Shown in pieces: positions 1 to 11,707 of a DNA stretch of 64,000 bases. A model generated the notes under the pieces. That model had not been told where the DNA came from. It made no database searches and saw only the letters and a list, made by a program, of their open reading frames with translations. This DNA comes from Cladopsammia gracilis (taxonomy: Eukaryota > Cnidaria > Anthozoa > Scleractinia > Dendrophylliidae): the NCBI GenBank assembly GCA_022457155.1, contig JAJGOT010000198.1, positions 221,001-285,000 of the forward strand, read 5' to 3'. How positions within the stretch are numbered: position 1 is the stretch's first letter; every line of letters begins with the position of its first letter. The translations under genes were made by a program, and so were the position numbers.

Positions 1-1
1 C

Positions 2-100
2 ACGAACGTACTGGAGAACTCGTTCAACCAGTGCCACTTTACCTCCACTGATCTTAAGACCATGCTGGTTGAGGTGCATCTTCAATCTGTTGCAATATGA
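2..100 (+). pseudogene. possible retroelement integrase fragment (weak)
   Basis: The left edge is open in frame 2 and reads a short peptide ending in DLKTMLVEVHLQS before a stop. The pattern 'leucine-rich helix then L-x-T-x-L-x-E-V' resembles the region of BEL/Pao-type integrases just before the NSRPLT motif, but that motif itself is absent and the frame closes at the expected place. It is probably the broken end of a retroelement lying mostly outside the window. The match rests on about 30 residues, so chance similarity is possible. Confidence 0.2.
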
Positions 101-427
101 TTATCTATGTTGTAGTGAAATTATGATTTTTGTGCAATTATTATTTTGTGTGCAGTGGTTCAAATTTATTTTGAACCAGTGCAAAATATTTGAACTGGAA
201 CAAAATATTTTCACCATGCAAGGCAAAATATTTGCACTGACGTATACCATATTCTACTGTTCAAATGTTGTGGACAATTCAAATTTAAAAAGCCAGAAAC
301 TCTTTATCACAATATTCATCTCTATATTATAGAGAGAGAAGAATAGATAATCGTATTGCCACAGACTGAAATTGCAGTTCAGCCACAGAACAGATCATCA
401 AGCCTTTCAATGTGAACTATGTAAGGG

Positions 428-550
428 TTATTGACCAGGAGCGAGGGGATATGTGATATATTCCCCTCGATCGTGGCGTACCCGAGGGCGTAGCCCGAGG
501 GAACGCCACGAGGGGAATATATCACATATCCCCGAGGGACTGGTCAATAA
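428..550. mobile_element. palindromic MITE-like element
   Basis: The two ends are reverse complements: TTATTGACCAG at 428-438 pairs with CTGGTCAATAA at 540-550, and the inner arms pair through the GAGGGGATATGTGATATATTCC segment and its complement. The loop contains CGAGGGCGTAGCCCGAGGG, itself a small palindrome. No coding potential. A partial, single-arm relative (TTATGTGATATATTCCCC) occurs at 1,325-1,343. Confidence 0.7.
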
Positions 551-1127
551 CATGCTTATTTTCCACCTTGTGAGGTTTTCTAAAACAAAGAAATTATTAT
601 TTTTTCGGAGAATAACATTCCGTTCAATTCAAATGCAAAAAAGCATGATTCCGCAAGGCCGCATTAGGATCACGGCACATTACGAAGCGAGACGGTAAAC
701 ATGTTTTGCTTTTGTCAAATTTGCATTGAGCACGTTGGTTCGTCATGAGTAGAAGGAGAGAGAGAGAAGAAAATGTATGAACAGTACTCGTGGTCTCGCC
801 ATGGCCCAACTGCTCGCCTTCATCTTTCGAAGATCATTGGAGTGGTTGCGGTGTGTTTTCCAAGGGAAAGCGGCAGAAACATATTTAGGTTCAAGCGTAA
901 AACGAGGCGTCGTACATTATTGAAGACCCCACGCCTGAATCGAGGTACGATACCATCGAATAATATTATTAACATTTCGCTTTTTGGTCGCGACCGGCAA
1001 GTTAATTACGTAGGAATATGATTGATAAAGTTGTCTTTTTTTGTAAACAAAAAATATTGACCGATGCTAGAGCGTTTTCCTTGTTACGCCCTATTTTGTC
1101 TTCCCGTTTATGTTATTCTGTTATGAG

Positions 1128-1222
1128 GGGAATAAGTCGAGGGGACTAAGGCGAGGGGAATATGTCGAGGGGAATATGTTGGGGGGAATATGTTGAGGGC
1201 AATATGTTGAGGGGAATATATA
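1128..1222. repeat. short tandem GAGGGGAATATGT repeats
   Basis: About six degenerate copies of a 15-16 bp unit, GAGGGGAATATGTYG, follow one another. The unit is the same motif found in the arm of the palindrome at 428-550, so this may be an expanded remnant of that element. The rest of 551-1,800 shows no gene I can support; it has C-rich runs near 1,473 and AT-rich spacer. Confidence 0.6.
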
Positions 1223-1809
1223 ATCCTTTGTTTTGCTATTGTTATCAGCCATTGTTTTCAGCCCCGCCTCTCCCCTGTTACAATCAAAGCCGCACCCAGC
1301 TTTTCAGACACTGTAATGAACGGGGTTATGTGATATATTCCCCTGAAAAGAACAAAGAAAACCGAGCTAGGTGGAAAATAAGAACACTTGAACATAATGT
1401 TTAGCCCCCTCCTCTTGAGTGACTTATTTTACTTTGAGTCTCCCCTTTCCTTGCTTTGATATTACTTTATGCCACCCCCCCCCCCTCTGGTTTTCCAACC
1501 CCCTCCTGATAATTATTGCGCAGTCCCTTATCAGAAATTATTTTGAGAAAATCAAGTGGAAGTCACCTTTTACTGCTTTTACTCAAACATACGATTAAAA
1601 ACTAGTCACCGCAGTGAGTAAGTGCTTCTCACTCAAATTCAAAATATGAGTTAATTCTTAACCAAATAAAGTGAGTTGAAATAACTCTTTATTTTGAGTG
1701 AACTTAGTGTAACAGTCCGACATCGATTCAAACGTGAGCAAAAGCACACACATAAGAGATTGCCGCTTCCGTCTCGAGCGAGAGCGAGAAAAAACGTATC
1801 ATTCAAAGG

Positions 1810-1876
<67 letters not shown>
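1810..1876. repeat. poly-A and (TA)n microsatellite
   Basis: A run of adenines passes directly into about 24 TA dinucleotides. It sits immediately before the first copy of a duplicated 128-bp block. Any reading frame through it is an artefact of the repeat. Confidence 0.95.
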
Positions 1877-1880
<4 letters not shown>

Positions 1881-1882
1881 TA

Positions 1883-2241
1883 CAATCATGTATACAATGT
1901 GCCCTCCCGGTTGTTACCATAATGGCTTTATGGCAACTCCTGAACTTGGGCACAGGATGTACGGTTACACATTGTTGGATTGCATTGTGGAGTCACGAGA
2001 GTGCTCAAACTGCGAGCAGTGAGCGAAGCAATATGCCAATAGTGAACACCTCTTACGAGGCTCTCCACCCAATCCAGAGAGTGCTCAAACTGTATGAACA
2101 GTGAGCGTAACATACAATCATGTATACAATGTGCCCTCCCGGTTGTTACCATAATGGCTTTATGGCAACTCCTGAACTTGGGCACAGGATGTACGGTTAC
2201 ACATTGTTGGATTGCATTGTGGAGTCACGAGAGTGCTCAAA
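1883..2241. repeat. direct duplication of a ~128-bp block
   Basis: The block starting ACAATCATGTATACAATGTG and ending GAGTCACGAGAGTGCTCAAA occurs at about 1,882-2,010 and again at about 2,113-2,241, almost without a difference, giving a period of about 230 bp. The spacer carries a further GAGAGTGCTCAAACTG echo. The near identity suggests a recent duplication or replication slippage. No gene is visible in it. Confidence 0.85.
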
Positions 2242-2868
2242 TACAAGACACAGCTTAGTTCAACGGCGGTATCACTGTTGTATAAGATATTGTCTCATGT
2301 ACCATTTGGATCACAAATCTTTACTTCACATGTCAATGAAAAAAGTGAAAACCGATGAGGAGCACACAACTGACACAGCATTTTAATATTTTAGCCTTTA
2401 CTAAGCAGCTCTTGAAAGAGGTGTTTTTAAAGCCTGGATTTACCTGGAACGGAAATAGGAATAATTTCCGAAGAACGAGAGATTCAAAAGAAATGCATTT
2501 TAAAGCCTATAATGGTGAATCAGAAATAAATGAATCAAAGGCAATCATCAAAGCAATTTTCCGCTGGGGCCGCTCGGCCGGGAGGTCTTGGGTGCGAATT
2601 GATCATGCGCAAGAGAGTCATTCCCGTCGGGCAGTTTGTGGCGCTTATTTCAACGACTTCACTGCTCGCTTTCAGCGCCCTAAACTTCACTTGATTTGAA
2701 AAGACAACTTGTCTTGTGGTTTGAGCCTTTTTATCGTTCCACGTTTTCTGAATAAGCTACATGCAATGTTTTTACAACATATAAACGATCGCTATGCATA
2801 CGATTGCTTCCAACCTACATAAATCGTCAAGTCAAGTTAATTTGATCGCCGTGTTGGCTAGTTCTTTT

Positions 2869-2919
2869 ATGCTACACCAATTCAAGCGCTTCATTCTTGC
2901 TGCCCTTGTGATTCCAAAG
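2869..2919 (+). other. possible first coding exon with strong donor
   Basis: An ATG opens 17 codons with a hydrophobic stretch (FILAALVIP) and runs exactly into a consensus donor, AAG followed by GTAAGT. The stretch could be the start of a signal peptide. No downstream exon that joins in phase could be assigned with confidence, and the rest of 2,242-3,402 shows no gene. This could equally be a 5' untranslated exon or a chance donor. Confidence 0.25.
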
Positions 2920-3402
2920 GTAAGTAAGCTTACGTTAACAATGTAAACCAGTTTAAATATTATTTTTGGCTACCTGTACTGAAGATTTTCTGCGAATTTC
3001 AGGGTTTTGTCTTGGTGACTGTACGGGCTTACAGTCTTTACAAGGGATTTCACGTTGTGTTTTGTTTAGTCTTTTGTTTTTGTCCTTATGTATCGGTACA
3101 CCAGGACAGAACCAATTTCAGCCTGCTCATTTGAATAAATAAGCTTATAAGAAACTAAACCTTGAATTTTAATATATCTGTCAATCTTGCAATTCTGTTC
3201 AAGTGATGTTGATTTTTAACATAAAATACATATACAGTATTATTTTCTTCTTATTTGCTGGGCCTTTGGCCGTCCATGCTTAGGAAACCATACTGTAGGT
3301 CATAAGACCACTGACTTGTTAATTGTTGGAGGTAAAACCTTTGGAAAAGGTGAACATTGCTTAGTTAATCAGTACCCGGCAAAAATGACAATAGTCAGTT
3401 CA

Positions 3403-4425
3403 GGGACGTATACAAAACATGGACCTCTGTCAGTATAAAGGATGGACTGTGGACTGGGGACAGGGTATAAAACACAGTCTTCAGTTTAAATAAATTAATG
3501 GCATTCAACATCAAGTAGCAATGTCAAGACACAAGTAGAACAAGGACTGGACCAAGTCCCAAGCTACACTGTACTATAATTATGGGATACAGACAATCCT
3601 GTGTGCTTTTCTTTTGGATTCGTTGTGCATGTGCTGTTAAAAAAATACTAATTGCAGTGTAGGCCTGCTGGAGTATAAACAAACATGTGCACAAGCAACC
3701 ATACTGATGAATAGTGTCGGAACAAGATAAAGATTGGTTTTGTTTGTTATTATTTCTAGATGCTTTGTGGATACTCGCACAGAGCAGTGTTTAAGGTTTG
3801 AATTGAATGAACCTCACCTTCCCCGTTCCCTCCCCCTTCCCTCACCAAGAACTCAAAATGAAAACACTGCTCTTTGCGAGTATCCACGAAGCACCTACAT
3901 GTAGAAAGAATGAAAACAATCAGTATGGTGGCTTTGGCATGTGTTTGTTTACACTTGTATACTCCACTAGACTTTTGTTTTATCCATGTTCCAAAAGACA
4001 AGCACATGGGATTGTCTGCATCCCATGATACGTGTAATAGCACACACTGTAGCGTGGGACTTGACCCAGTCCTTCTTGTTCTATGTGTCAAATGAAATCT
4101 GTGGGGAGAGCACTAAAACTTCACATGCTCCTGCCCCAACAGTACCAGCCAAGAATCGGACTGCATACATTGTATAAAATGCAATGTTGGCAAAAGCGTA
4201 AAATAGTAGGAAGTTAAATATTGATGTTGAATGCCATAATTTATTTCAACTTAAGACTGTGTTTTATACCCTGTCCTCAGTCCACAGTCCATCCTTTAGA
4301 CTGACAGAAAAATTTGGGAAAAGAAAATTAAAATTGACAAAAATAAGGGGTGGTCCATCAGGTGGTCCATGGACTGGGTCCACAAGGATGGTCCATAGAC
4401 CCGGGTCCATGTTTTGTAAATGTCC
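3403..4425. mobile_element. ~1-kb imperfect palindrome (foldback element)
   Basis: The left arm (3,403-3,796) is repeated as a reverse complement in the right arm (3,861-4,425). Matching blocks occur all along: the TACAAAACATGGACC ends, the AAAGGATGGACTGTGGACTG block, the GGGTATAAAACACAGTCTT block, the CAAGTCCCA and ATGGGAT-CAGACAATCC blocks, and TGTGGATACTCGC next to the short loop. The right arm is longer through insertions, mainly between 4,095 and 4,215 and between 4,300 and 4,400. A transcript of the region would fold into a long hairpin. No transposase frame is visible. It may be a foldback transposon or an inverted duplication. Confidence 0.8.
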
Positions 4426-5389
4426 TCATTTCAGTGTATTTTTTAGTGTGATTATAATGGACGTATCTGTAGTTCACAAACATCATATTGGATAGCTCTT
4501 TGTAAAGAGAAAGGCCCACCAGAAAAGAAGGCAATTTTAATTTGTTGTTGTAGGTACATGTACATATGTTGATTGATCATGTAGCTGTTGCACTTCACTT
4601 ATTTTTTTTTTCTTTAGTCTGTGTGACATACATGTAATGTTTGCTAATGAGGATAAAACAGAAATAGAATCAAGGATAGTTTTAAGCACAGCATATATGT
4701 ACAGTTGTAGCCATCGTGTGGGTAAATAGCATCATTATGAAAATAATTACATGTATTTTTACTTAACAATGGACTGTACAGCCTTACAAGGCTGTAAGGC
4801 TGTGCTCTAAATCTACATTATTGGTACCAGTTTATATGTTTTGTGAAAAGCTACATGTTTGTACACTTTCTGATCACCCAAGGTCAAAAGTGACATGCTA
4901 TGGGCCACTGTGTTGCTAGAGCACAGCCCAAAATTGCAAAATTGTACTATTTATGAAAACAGAAACAAACGACCGCAAAGCCGGATAGGTGATACTGGGC
5001 CTTTAACCCAGAGTAGACTTTAAACTATGCAGGAGTTGCGTCACTCTTTGTTGTGTAAATACATGTACATGTACAGGACCATAATTTGCACTGGTCTAAA
5101 GCCTTGCATGTATAATTATGATAGACATTGAATATAAAGCAGTTGGTTTCAAATGAAACTGTGATAATGAATTGTGGGGAGTGAAACAAAACGTTAGTGT
5201 TATCAGTCATGTTGATAAAGTAAATTGCTACCATAAAAGAATAAAGAAGGTATTTTTTAAGTGTTAGCCCTCAAAACAGCAGCCTTAATTTACTTTATCA
5301 ACAATTCAGTTGATCAAACTAATCTACGCATCAACAATGAAACAACTGACATTATTCTTCTAACAATATTTTTTCTAATTACAAAACAG
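4426..5389. other. intergenic, no supported gene
   Basis: AT-rich spacer with many ACATGTACATGT-type short palindromes (for example near 4,556, 5,064 and 5,416). A pyrimidine tract followed by AG occurs near 4,605-4,617, but the following sequence stops at once in the frames examined. Confidence 0.6.
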
Positions 5390-5481
5390 AACAACAGGGT
5401 ACACTGCAGAAGATACATGTACATGTACATGTAGTGATGATGATTGCAGTGACACTTTGCATGACAACACTCAAGTACAGT
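5390..5481 (+). other. possible internal exon
   Basis: The segment is bounded by an acceptor (TTACAAAACAG) and a good donor (T then GTAAGTATG). Two of its three frames are open. One gives an acidic, cysteine- and aspartate-rich peptide (SDDDCSD); the other is in phase with the exon-like piece at 5,934. Because the more protein-like frame does not join in phase, the exon is only a suggestion. Confidence 0.25.
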
Positions 5482-5933
5482 GTAAGTATGTTGTTATGAA
5501 GAATTAAACCCTGAATAAATAATTACATTGTACATTATTACCAGCAGAAACACTGGGAAACTAACGCACTTTAAAAAAAGTAAAACAGGAAAACTCATTT
5601 ATAAATTTTTGAGAGCTTGAGCATTTGCACTCACTTGTGGAAACTTTTTGTCACTGACTTGCTGATATTTGAAGTCCTGGGTCAATCAGTTTTTACTTCC
5701 CAAGTTGTTCAAGTGTTAACTTGACCCTTGCAGTGCCTCTTTGCACATTAGGAGTAAATGAGTACTGCCACATTACCAGACAACATGCAGAGTCTTATTT
5801 GTGATAATGGCATTCCAACCAGAGGAGTAACAGCATATTAATTTCTAGAGTTTGCAGAATTCCTCAGATTAATTCCTTGTGAAAACACTTACTGCCAGTC
5901 AAAAATGTTATTTTTCTGGTTCATAATTTATAG

Positions 5934-5988
5934 ACTGAGGACAAAACCAAGGATAACAAACAACCTGATGCTGTTGAAACAGAATCTA
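5934..5988 (+). other. possible internal coding exon
   Basis: An acceptor (TTCATAATTTATAG) and a donor (CTAGTAAGTT) bound 55 bases that read TEDKTKDNKQPDAVETES, a hydrophilic, plausible coding peptide. A further strong acceptor, TTTGTTTCCTTTCAG, lies at 6,456-6,470, and joining to it continues the frame for about 14 codons before a TGA. These pieces may be the remains of, or part of, a gene I cannot identify. Confidence 0.3.
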
Positions 5989-8481
5989 GTAAGTTAACAC
6001 ATTTATAATGGGATTGATATTTGTGGTGATTAGATACAGGGAATTCAGGTTGAGGGTTTTGATGCGTTTGTTGAAAAAGCTGATTTATCGTATTGCAAGG
6101 TAACCCGTTACCAGGCAGGTTGTAAAACAAGAGTGGGGGCTCTTCAAGGCTGTGCTCTGAGAAAGTTTGCACGGGACCAAAAGCTCTGAACCTGTGAAAA
6201 CCAGGGTGCCCAGCATTATGAGTTTTACAAATATGCAAAAACATAGATTTCCTGGTTGCCTCAGGGCAAAAGTAAGTTGCCAGGAAACACCAGGCACTGC
6301 TAGAGCAAAGCTCTTATCTTGTATATAACAAAACCTTAAGTTTTCGACCTACAGTGTGTACAGTGTAGGTCATGTGTGAGATTAGTTGGTTTGATTGAGG
6401 TCTCCAACTCATTGTTTAAATTATAAAAAAATACATTCTGACTTGCATGCATTATTTTGTTTCCTTTCAGATTTCACTATCCTATGCATCAATTACTGCA
6501 TTGTTTTTTTTTCTGAAGGCCAAGAAACTTAGTGATGTAAAGTAATGAATTTATATGTATGACAAATACAATCTCATATGGAAATGTTACATGTACGGCT
6601 AAGGTAAACATTAATGTTACAGTTTATTACATGTGATTATTTATTTAGAATCCAATCAAGATAAGTAAATATTACGTGAGAATTTATTACCTCATGCGCG
6701 AAGCGCTATGAGGTCATAAAATGGGCTTCGTTTTTCTTCGTCATTTTTTTTTTTGGTGTCACATTTGTGCATGCAAATTTATGCACGCATATATTATTGC
6801 TACCGGGTCGTCAGGTCACATAAACATTCTACAAAAATGGCTGCACGCTCGGCGTGTGCTTTGTTTTCAAAACCATAGTTTTGTCTTGTCGGACTAATAA
6901 CACACATCCAAAATATTCAAAATGGAAAGAGAAAGCGTTAAAGAATACTCAGAAGCCGCTGTAGTGGAGAAACAGGAGAGCTTTCTTTTTTGCATGTCAT
7001 TGAATATAAATGGTTTCTTTTGTCTTCAAATACCTCGTTCTACCAAACGTTTAGGGATATGTAAATAAGTGGCTGCTAGGTATTCTAAAATCGCTTCTTA
7101 TTTTGTGATGTTTATAAATAAATATAATTTGCAGACGTTCAAGCGCTCCGCGCTGCAATTAGGATAAAAAAATCGCCAAGCCTTCCGGAAGCAGAAAATC
7201 ACGGAATTCTGATAAGCGTTTAACTCTTTTATTCAAGGGAAAGACATTTTCATTCAAGGAAATATGAGTTGCATTAAAACGTTTTGACCTTTAGAAAAAA
7301 ATATTTTCGATTCACACCGCGCGATCGAATTACATTTCACACGCGATCGAATTACATTTCACAGGCACACAAAATTTGCATGAAACGAAGCCTGGAAAAA
7401 ACTAATGGCAAAATCAAAGCAGTTATTTAAGGAACTAGCTTTATAGAAAAATTTCATTTCGATTTGGTCTTGAAATGACGGGGTTTTTTTTCCATGATGC
7501 GTCACGCAATATTTATTTTTAAAATGTTTCACCAATTTAATTTATTGTACTCATCACCACAGTTTTGACATTATAAAAGCAGAAGCTTCTGAATGCGATT
7601 ACATGTATTTTTTTTTTCATTACCTGTATATTTTGGGCTTCCAAAAATTGATTGGAAATCCGGTCAGTAGGTGGGGTCTCTGGGCTTGGAAATCCAGGCG
7701 GGAGGGGGACCTAGCGGGCCAGGAAATCCGGGTGGATGGGGGGAGGGGTCAAAAAATCTTGCCATCCGTCGGTTGGGGGGGGGGGGGGGGTGGATTCTTT
7801 CTGGAATAACCCAATGTAATACAAATAATTCACGGTTTGGGAAGTATTAGACAAGTGTGGGTTTGATCAGGAATCAATAAATTAAATATTCAAAGCGAGT
7901 ACATGTACAGAAAAATTGGTAGCTTCAATCAACATGTCTTGAGCGATGGTGCAATGTGTGTCACGCAAAATTCGTTGGGGGGGGAGGGGTGCGTGACCCA
8001 TTTAAAATATGGTAAACGGTAAAACTTTCTTACGCAAGCGCATGAGTGTAGGCTACAACAGTAGCCTCTTGTTTTAAAAATGCTATACAGTATTGTAGTG
8101 CTATTTTCGTGAAAGTACAAACGATGAATTTAATGTCCTATTTAATGTCTTTAATTTTTTTTATAGAATTTCCCATGTATCAGACCATTATGTGTGTTGT
8201 ATTTTAGGTTTTCGACAGCATTTAGATTTTATTTATCAGAATTTTTATACGTTTTTATTAAATTATAGGGACTTAGAGAACAAAATTAGTATAAAGAATT
8301 ATTAGATTTACCTTCTAAAACAATCATTATTTGGAGTCGGAGATAGGATTTTTATGCATTCTCTCTGAGATTGTCTTTAATTGGTTTCTTTGGGTAGCTT
8401 ACATGTAATCGTATATCAAGATTTAACATATTGAAATATATCTTAATGAACACCTTCATGTAACTTTGTTGAAATTTGTGT
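5989..8481. other. intergenic, low-complexity tracts only
   Basis: No supported gene. A CTCATGCGCGAAGCGCTATGAGG palindrome sits near 6,690. G-rich runs occur at 7,770-7,790 and 7,976-7,987. Poly-T and AT-rich stretches are frequent. Confidence 0.6.
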
Positions 8482-9560
8482 GGCCCAATATTGTATTCAG
8501 AGCCCAACTTCATTGGCCCAATATTAATGCAGCGAGAGGCCTACATCATTGGCCCAATATTAATGTTTCTGAAGCCCAACTTCATTGGCCCGATATTAAT
8601 GTAGCCAGAGCCCTACATCATTTGCCCAATATAAATATAGCCAGAGCCCAACTTCATTGGCCCAATATTAATGCAGCGAGAGGCCTACATCATTGGCCCA
8701 ATATTTATGCAGCGAGAGGCCTACATCATTGGCCCAATATTAATGTAGCCAGAGCCCTACATCATTGGCCCAATATTAATATAGCCAGAGCGCAACTTCA
8801 TTGGCCCAATATTAATGCAGCCAGAGCCCTACATCATTGGCCTAATATTAATATAGCCAGAGCGCAACTTCATTGGCCCAATATTAATGTAGCCAGAGCC
8901 CTACATCATTGGCCCAATATTAATATAGCCAGAGCCCAACTTAATTGACCCAATATTAATGTAGCCAGAGCCCAACATCATTGGCTCAATATTAATGTAG
9001 CCAGAGCCCTACATCATTGGCCCAATATTAATATAGCCAGAGCCCAACTTCATTGACCCAATATTAATGTAGCCAGAGCCCAACATCATTGGCCCAATAT
9101 TAATATAGCCAGAGCGCAACTTCATTGGCCAAATATTAATGCAGCCAGAGCCCTACATCATTGGCCTAATATTAACATAGCCAGAGCGTAACTTCATTGG
9201 CCCAATATTAATGTAGCCAGAGCCCTACATCATTGGCCCAATATTAATATAGCCAGAGCCCAACTTCATTGACCCTATATTAATGTAGCCAGAGCCCAAC
9301 ATCATTGGCCCAATATTAATATAGCCAGAGCGCAACTTCATTGGCCCAATATTAATGCAGTGAGAGGCCTACATTATTGGCCCAATATTGATGTAGCCAG
9401 AGCCCTACATCATTGGTCCAATATTAATGTAGCCAGAGTCCAGCTTCATTGGTCCAATATTCAGGTAGCCAGAGCCCTACATCATTGGCCCAATATTAAT
9501 GTAGCCAGAGCCTTACATCGTTGGCCCAATATTAATGCAGCCAGAACCCTACAGCATTGG
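8482..9560. repeat. 36-bp minisatellite, about 30 units
   Basis: The unit reads GGCCCAATATTAATRYAGCC followed by AGAGCCC(T/A)AC(A/T)TCATT and is exactly 36 bp in most copies, so every copy keeps the same frame. Two variant types (CTACATCATT and CAACTTCATT) tend to alternate, giving a 72-bp higher-order repeat. The plus strand is open for 160 codons (8,466-8,948) as 12-residue repeats such as HWPNINVARALH. Without a start context, flanking exon or composition typical of a protein, I read this as satellite DNA. It ends abruptly where the inverted-repeat element at 9,560 begins. Confidence 0.95.
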
Positions 9561-11576
9561 GCCTGGCGCACGCAACTTGTGTACACGAGCGTAATACCGT
9601 GCTTATGCACCAATTCACGTTCTGTGAAAGGCACGGATTTCACGCAAAAGCACACGAGAAAAAAAAAACAAAAGGCACAGACAAGGCACAGGTTCGGCAC
9701 GTTTTACAGAATGCTTAGGCACAGCTTAGGCACAGTTTACGCCCATTTAGGCACGTTTTTCGGAAACCTTTTATTTAACTCGTCCGAAGGCAAGCCGTAC
9801 GAAAATTCTCGGCGAGTGACCAGCCAGATTCAGTCCGTAAAAAATATGGTTATCAGCGAGAATCGAAGTGACAAGTCATAGTAATAACTCGGCTGACACG
9901 AGCAAGACAAACAAACGAGAATTGAAATAGTAATGGTAAAAACGGCAAACTGATCCTTACGGCAAGAAGAAAAGATAGAGACAGAAGTGAAATAAAAAAA
10001 AACAATAAACAGTTGAATATATTTGCCCGATATTTCGGTTTGCAAAACAAACCTACGGGGGCTAGAAAACAAAAATGAATACAGAAATAAAATGACCGTT
10101 ACATATAAATCATTTGAAATAGGACATACAACAGAATAACAGAAAGTGATTGGTAACAAATAAGCTAAATGTCACTAATTAAGTTCATCACGTCTATTTA
10201 TACCATGAGGATGAAGTGTCATCGCTTTATCTATAAGATGGGCCTCGCGTGCCTTTCTGACTGAGTCGCGGTTGTTGTGGAGAATTGAACGAGAATTGAG
10301 CGAGAACAGCAAGACATAATAATAATAAAACATGATAAATGTGACCTTCGACGGGAAAACGTACACTAAACAGTTATCTGTTAAACGGCCTAAAAGCGTT
10401 TGATCGCAGTTCGGAAACTGCGTTAAAATGGTTTAGGAAAGCATTAGAAGCGTTGGAAAAACCGTTCGAATTTTCATCCATGCCGTTTGAAGCGTTTATA
10501 AAAAAAGCGTACATAACATTTTTCCAGGCCGTTGACGCGTTGAAAGCATTAGGAAAGTCGTTCAAATTATTCGTTCGGTCCACAGAGTTCAATACTTTAC
10601 AAAAGTCGTTTGAACAAAACATTTAAACAGCAGTTTTAAGGCTTACCTTCTCTGTAGTTTGATTTGACATCTTCGTTCTTTGTTCTCGTGAATATTCGAC
10701 AAAATATCGCCGACATTTCGAGAGTACTTTCGCATCGTTCTCATGATAACTCGCACACGAAAATTCGCAAAGCAAATTAAAAAAAAGAAGCGAATTTTTA
10801 GAAATTTCGCTGAAACGAAACGAAACACCGGTGAACTTTCCTGCCGAAAATACAAAGTGTTGCAGCGCCAGTTCGCTTAAACTGCTTAAACAAAGATTGT
10901 TTGGTATAAAATGCGTCGTGAACTAAATATTTGAAGAAAACGTGATATAAATCTACCTTTCTGTTTTAACAATTCGAAATTAGCGTTGTTTTCCGCTTTG
11001 TAATTATTGTTACTCAACTGGTGCACTGATTCTTTTTGGAGACAGATCTTTTTGTCAATAAACACGCAAATCTCTCCGCGCTGAAATGTGATCTGCACAG
11101 TTTTGACATCAGGTTATGCTAATTTATTGCTGAAATTTGACCAACTTGTGAAAACACCAGACAGCTCATCCGATGAATAAAATGACCCATTCCGTTTTAT
11201 AAATCCAAATCGAATGATAAAACTCCAAAACGTCAATTTGTTCGAACAACTTTTTGAATGTTTGGCAGTATTTATCCAAAGCCGATGACCGAATGGTCAG
11301 AAACTACATCTGTATTTAATACAAGTACTATTCTACATCTCCAAACGGCTGGGAAAGCGGCAGTGCGGGAAGAATACAAGTAAACACGATTACTGATTTC
11401 CCGCCGTCGCTTTCACTTGGAGAAAAAATAATTCGTTGCATGAGAACAATCTTGCAATTTATCGTCATAACAATGTGTGACCAAAAAGCGCTGTGACACG
11501 AGCAAGATGAAAATAATGTTTCTCGGGAATATTTACATAACGCCGTTCAAAGGCACAATTTAGGCCCGAATTAATT

Positions 11577-11707
11577 AAGAATTTGTTCATGCTTAGCGTG
11601 CGTATATCGAGTTATGGATGCACGCGGGAAGTTTGGAGTGCTATCCAAACTTCCCAAGTGCATCCATAACTCGATATACGCACAGCTAAAAGCATGAACA
11701 AATTCTT
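11577..11707. mobile_element. nested palindromic element
   Basis: Arms of about 60 bp pair through AAGAATTTGTTCATGCTTAG, the GTATATCGAGTTATGGATGC block and GGGAAGTTTGGA, with a loop of only a few bases at about 11,640. The high arm identity suggests it is young. No coding potential. Confidence 0.8.

Noticed and set aside
1694..2104. Overlapping frames around the (TA)n tract
   Set aside because: Produced by the poly-A and TA repeats; both strands are open in several frames, as expected from low complexity.
8466..9881. Long plus-strand open frames with 12-residue repeats
   Set aside because: They follow exactly from the 36-bp satellite unit; no start context, splice structure or domain supports a protein.
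10374..10622. 82-codon minus-strand asparagine-rich frame
   Set aside because: It arises from degenerate GCGTTNAAA-type repeats inside the 4.5-kb element, with no domain.
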